Source: Nitrospirota bacterium (lineage in GTDB: Bacteria; Nitrospirota; Nitrospiria; Nitrospirales; UBA8639). From it: 10,184 nucleotides of DNA. The stretch spans positions 1-10,184 of the forward strand of contig JAOUNC010000062.1 of NCBI GenBank assembly GCA_029881175.1. The letters run 5' to 3'. Under the pieces are notes generated by a model. The model worked only from the letters and a program-made list of their open reading frames with translations. It searched no databases and was not told the origin of the DNA. Made by a program: the position numbers and the translations under genes. Position 1 is the first letter of the stretch, and each line of letters opens with the position of its first letter. Below are positions 8,831-10,184 of this stretch, piece after piece.

Positions 8831-9712
8831 TGCGGCTCGTCCTTGTGCCAATACGCGTCCGGGAAGGCCCACCCCAGGGGAAAAAAATGTCTGTTCGGTG
8901 CGCATGCGGAACGTGCGGAATTCTTCAGGATTGTCCAGATGCCATAGCTGAGATGGTGTGAGAGTGGATGCCTGTTCGTCTTCACGGAAATACACAGGCG
9001 CGACCGGCCATTTCGTATAGGCGCAGAGGAGATCGAGACTTGCTTGAAAGGCCACATCCACGGATTGGGCTTCGTTCGCAGCAATCGCCACGTGTTGCAT
9101 GAGAGTGATGAGGTCGGTTTCCTGGCGTAAGGCCTCTTCGATTCGTTGTTGCTCCGTGAGATCCCGCACGAACGCGTAAAATGAATAGGTGGCATCCTGG
9201 AAAATAGGAATGATGGTCAACTCAATGGGAAATTCTTGGCCGTCATGATGCAGAGCTGTTAATTTGAGCCGCTGATTCACGATTGTCCCTTTTTTCGTGA
9301 CAGCAAAGCGCTTCAGACCTTCAACGTGGGCCTCTCGGTATTGGGGGGGAATGATTGCGTTTGTGAGCGACTGTCCGATGATGTCCTCCTTTGACCAACC
9401 GAAGATGCATGTCGCCTGCGGATTCCAGGTCGTGACGATACCATCGGAGTTGATGCCAATGATGCCATCTAGAGCGTGATCGATGATCAGGCGTATCTCA
9501 TCACGGTTTTCTTGCAAGGCTTTGATGGCGCCTTCACGTTGTTGGATTTCGGTGTTGACGCGGTCCAACACCCTGTTGTATTCAGTTGCGATTTGCCCAA
9601 CTTCGGTATGGGCCTCAACGGTGACCGTCCGGGACCAATCTCCTCCTGACCTATGAGTTTCCATATCTCCCAACAAGTCTAAGAGGGCAGTGTTTGCTCC
9701 GTGTTCGGTCAT
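8828..9712 (-). CDS. Amt tail, HAMP-like linker, PAS and first half of GAF (second piece of the disrupted fusion)
   Basis: These 294 residues start at the conserved Met of the Amt tail (MTEHGANTALLDLL) and end at TGA 8828-8830 inside GAF. The linker at about 10-65 (LGDMETHRSGGDWSRTVTVEAHTEVGQIATEYNRVLDRV) is the HAMP-like element seen between Amt and signalling domains. PAS spans about 70-190 (DHALDGIIGINSDGIVTTWNPQA, ending FVRDLTEQQR). GAF begins near 200 (ANEAQSVDVAFQASLDLLC) and runs to PGRVLAQGRAA. The open frame reaches back to the TGA at 9803-9805. A GGGA sits about seven bases before the Met, so restart of translation is conceivable but weak. Alone this piece would be soluble and lack any kinase. 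Confidence 0.75.
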   Translation of the reverse strand: MTEHGANTALLDLLGDMETHRSGGDWSRTVTVEAHTEVGQIATEYNRVLDRVNTEIQQREGAIKALQENRDEIRLIIDHALDGIIGINSDGIVTTWNPQATCIFGWSKEDIIGQSLTNAIIPPQYREAHVEGLKRFAVTKKGTIVNQRLKLTALHHDGQEFPIELTIIPIFQDATYSFYAFVRDLTEQQRIEEALRQETDLITLMQHVAIAANEAQSVDVAFQASLDLLCAYTKWPVAPVYFREDEQASTLTPSQLWHLDNPEEFRTFRMRTEQTFFSPGVGLPGRVLAQGRAA

Positions 9713-9802
9713 ATTTAATCCCAGGCGTTCTTCTTCTTCAGAAACTCTGAGGGGAATAGCCTGGTTAATAGACTTTAATATGATAAAGCTGATGCCGAAG
9801 GA

Positions 9803-9814
9803 TCATGCAAATCA
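9803..9814 (-). other. Two in-frame TGA codons in the last Amt helix
   Basis: The minus strand reads GTT ATT GCC TGA TTT GCA TGA TCC TTC, that is VIA-stop-FA-stop-SFGISF, then IILKSINQAIPLRVSEEEERLGLN and MTEHGA. The protein after the stops is plainly the remaining Amt helix and tail. The second stop takes the place of Trp in the usual FAWSF. The first could be Trp (from TGG) or Cys (from TGC or TGT). Both follow an Ala codon. Confidence 0.85.
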
Positions 9815-10184
9815 GGCAATAACACCGGTGAATTGTATGCCGAATTGAGTAAGGCGGTCGTGCCCGGTTCCCCACAGCTCAGTATCCCCTAGTAAGGCCA
9901 ACGCGAGCGTGCCCCACACTCCTGCGCAGGTATGGGACGGAATGGCCCCGATGACGTCATCCACGTGCCATTGCTCCAAAAGTCGGGTCGCCAGGATATA
10001 GAGGACGCCACCTACCCCTCCCACGATTAGTGAACTGGCAGGGGTCAAGTAGGGGGCTGAGGCGGTAATGGCCACCAGTCCAGCTATGATGCCATTGATG
10101 ACTGATAGAACGTCCGGTTGTTTGGTGACCCACCACGAATAGGCTAGCGCAGCGAGTCCACCTGCTGAACTGGCTAACATGGTA
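9812..10184 (-). CDS. Amt/MEP/Rh ammonium transporter segment (N-terminal piece of the disrupted fusion, partial)
   Basis: This is the last part of an ammonium channel, open at the window edge and ended by TGA at 9812-9814. Three hydrophobic spans are visible: AGGLAALAYSWWV; INGIIAGLVAITASA followed by ASSLIVGGVGGVLYILATRL; and AGVWGTLALALLG. The family motif DDVIGAIPSHTCAGVWGT includes the second pore twin histidine (His83 counted from the Met at 10180), equivalent to His318 of E. coli AmtB. The phrase KPDVLSVINGILAGLVAIT, seen here almost unchanged, is typical of Amt proteins. The final helix (FA-W-SFGISFIILK) and cytoplasmic tail lie after the stop in the same frame, so a protein ending at the TGA would lack the last membrane helix and probably not fold as a trimer. 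The first twin histidine is upstream of the window. Confidence 0.85.
   Translation of the reverse strand, partial: TMLASSAGGLAALAYSWWVTKQPDVLSVINGIIAGLVAITASAPYLTPASSLIVGGVGGVLYILATRLLEQWHVDDVIGAIPSHTCAGVWGTLALALLGDTELWGTGHDRLTQFGIQFTGVIA

Larger units (their letters stand above)
6126..10184 (-). pseudogene. Amt ammonium transporter-hybrid histidine kinase fusion, disrupted and 5'-truncated by the window edge
   Basis: Read through its breaks, this is one protein: Amt channel C-terminal half, the Amt tail GLNMTEHGA, a HAMP-like linker, PAS, GAF, PAS, HisKA, HATPase_c, REC, REC and HPt. Amt-kinase fusions such as Kuenenia stuttgartiensis Amt5 are known ammonium sensors that use the Amt part as a receptor. 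Here TGA interrupts the same frame at 9812-9814, 9803-9805 and 8828-8830. Each time the protein homology continues directly across the stop without a missing residue. A frameshift near 6755-6758 splits REC2. The last two TGAs sit where relatives have Trp (FA-W-SF in Amt, GRAA-W-IAD in GAF). All catalytic residues seen in the downstream pieces are intact, so decay would be recent. Alternatives are consensus errors, readthrough, or expression as separate pieces. The gene start and the first half of the channel lie beyond 10184. Confidence 0.8.

Noticed and set aside
8828..9814. Selenocysteine reading of the TGA codons
   Set aside because: At least two sites are Trp, not Cys, in the families. 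I see no clear hairpin directly after each TGA, and the gene also has a frameshift.

Overview
All supported genes in this window lie on the minus strand, so the transcription order runs from high to low coordinates. The base composition is intermediate. The proteins are Gram-negative envelope signalling types: a TonB-dependent outer-membrane receptor, a YfiR-like periplasmic protein, and large hybrid histidine kinases, one of them fused to an ammonium transporter. This set, together with short heptamer repeats scattered through coding DNA, makes me think of a Nitrospira-like (Nitrospirota) nitrifier, perhaps one of the lower-GC marine lineages. That is an impression from recalled family resemblance; no marker gene is present.

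Region 1 (10184 down to 6126) is one very large gene cut by the window end. It encodes the C-terminal half of an Amt ammonium transporter channel, its cytoplasmic tail, a HAMP-like linker, PAS, GAF, PAS, HisKA, HATPase, REC, REC and HPt. This is the architecture of ammonium-sensing Amt-kinase fusions. The frame is broken by three in-frame TGA codons (9812-9814, 9803-9805 and 8828-8830) and by one frameshift near 6755-6758. The downstream pieces still carry every catalytic motif. It is annotated here both as one disrupted gene and as its four open pieces.

Region 2 (6125 to 5831) is about 295 bases of non-coding DNA with several short inverted repeats and no convincing promoter.

Region 3 (5830 down to 154) looks like a three-gene operon: a TonB-dependent receptor, an 83-base gap, a YfiR/DUF4154 periplasmic protein, and a CHASE8-HAMP hybrid histidine kinase whose ATG overlaps the yfiR-like stop (ATGA). 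The Pseudomonas YfiBNR system has an outer-membrane lipoprotein, periplasmic YfiR and a CHASE8 diguanylate cyclase. Here the outer-membrane part is a TonB receptor and the inner-membrane output is a multistep phosphorelay kinase. The inferred job is to report an outer-membrane or periplasmic event to a phosphorelay. No separate response regulator with an output domain is in the window.

The two kinases share the same back half (HisKA-HATPase-REC-REC-HPt). Both carry a heptamer-repeat insert in the same loop of their second receiver domain. In the Amt-kinase this insert is exactly where the frame is lost. Positions 1-153 hold no supported gene.
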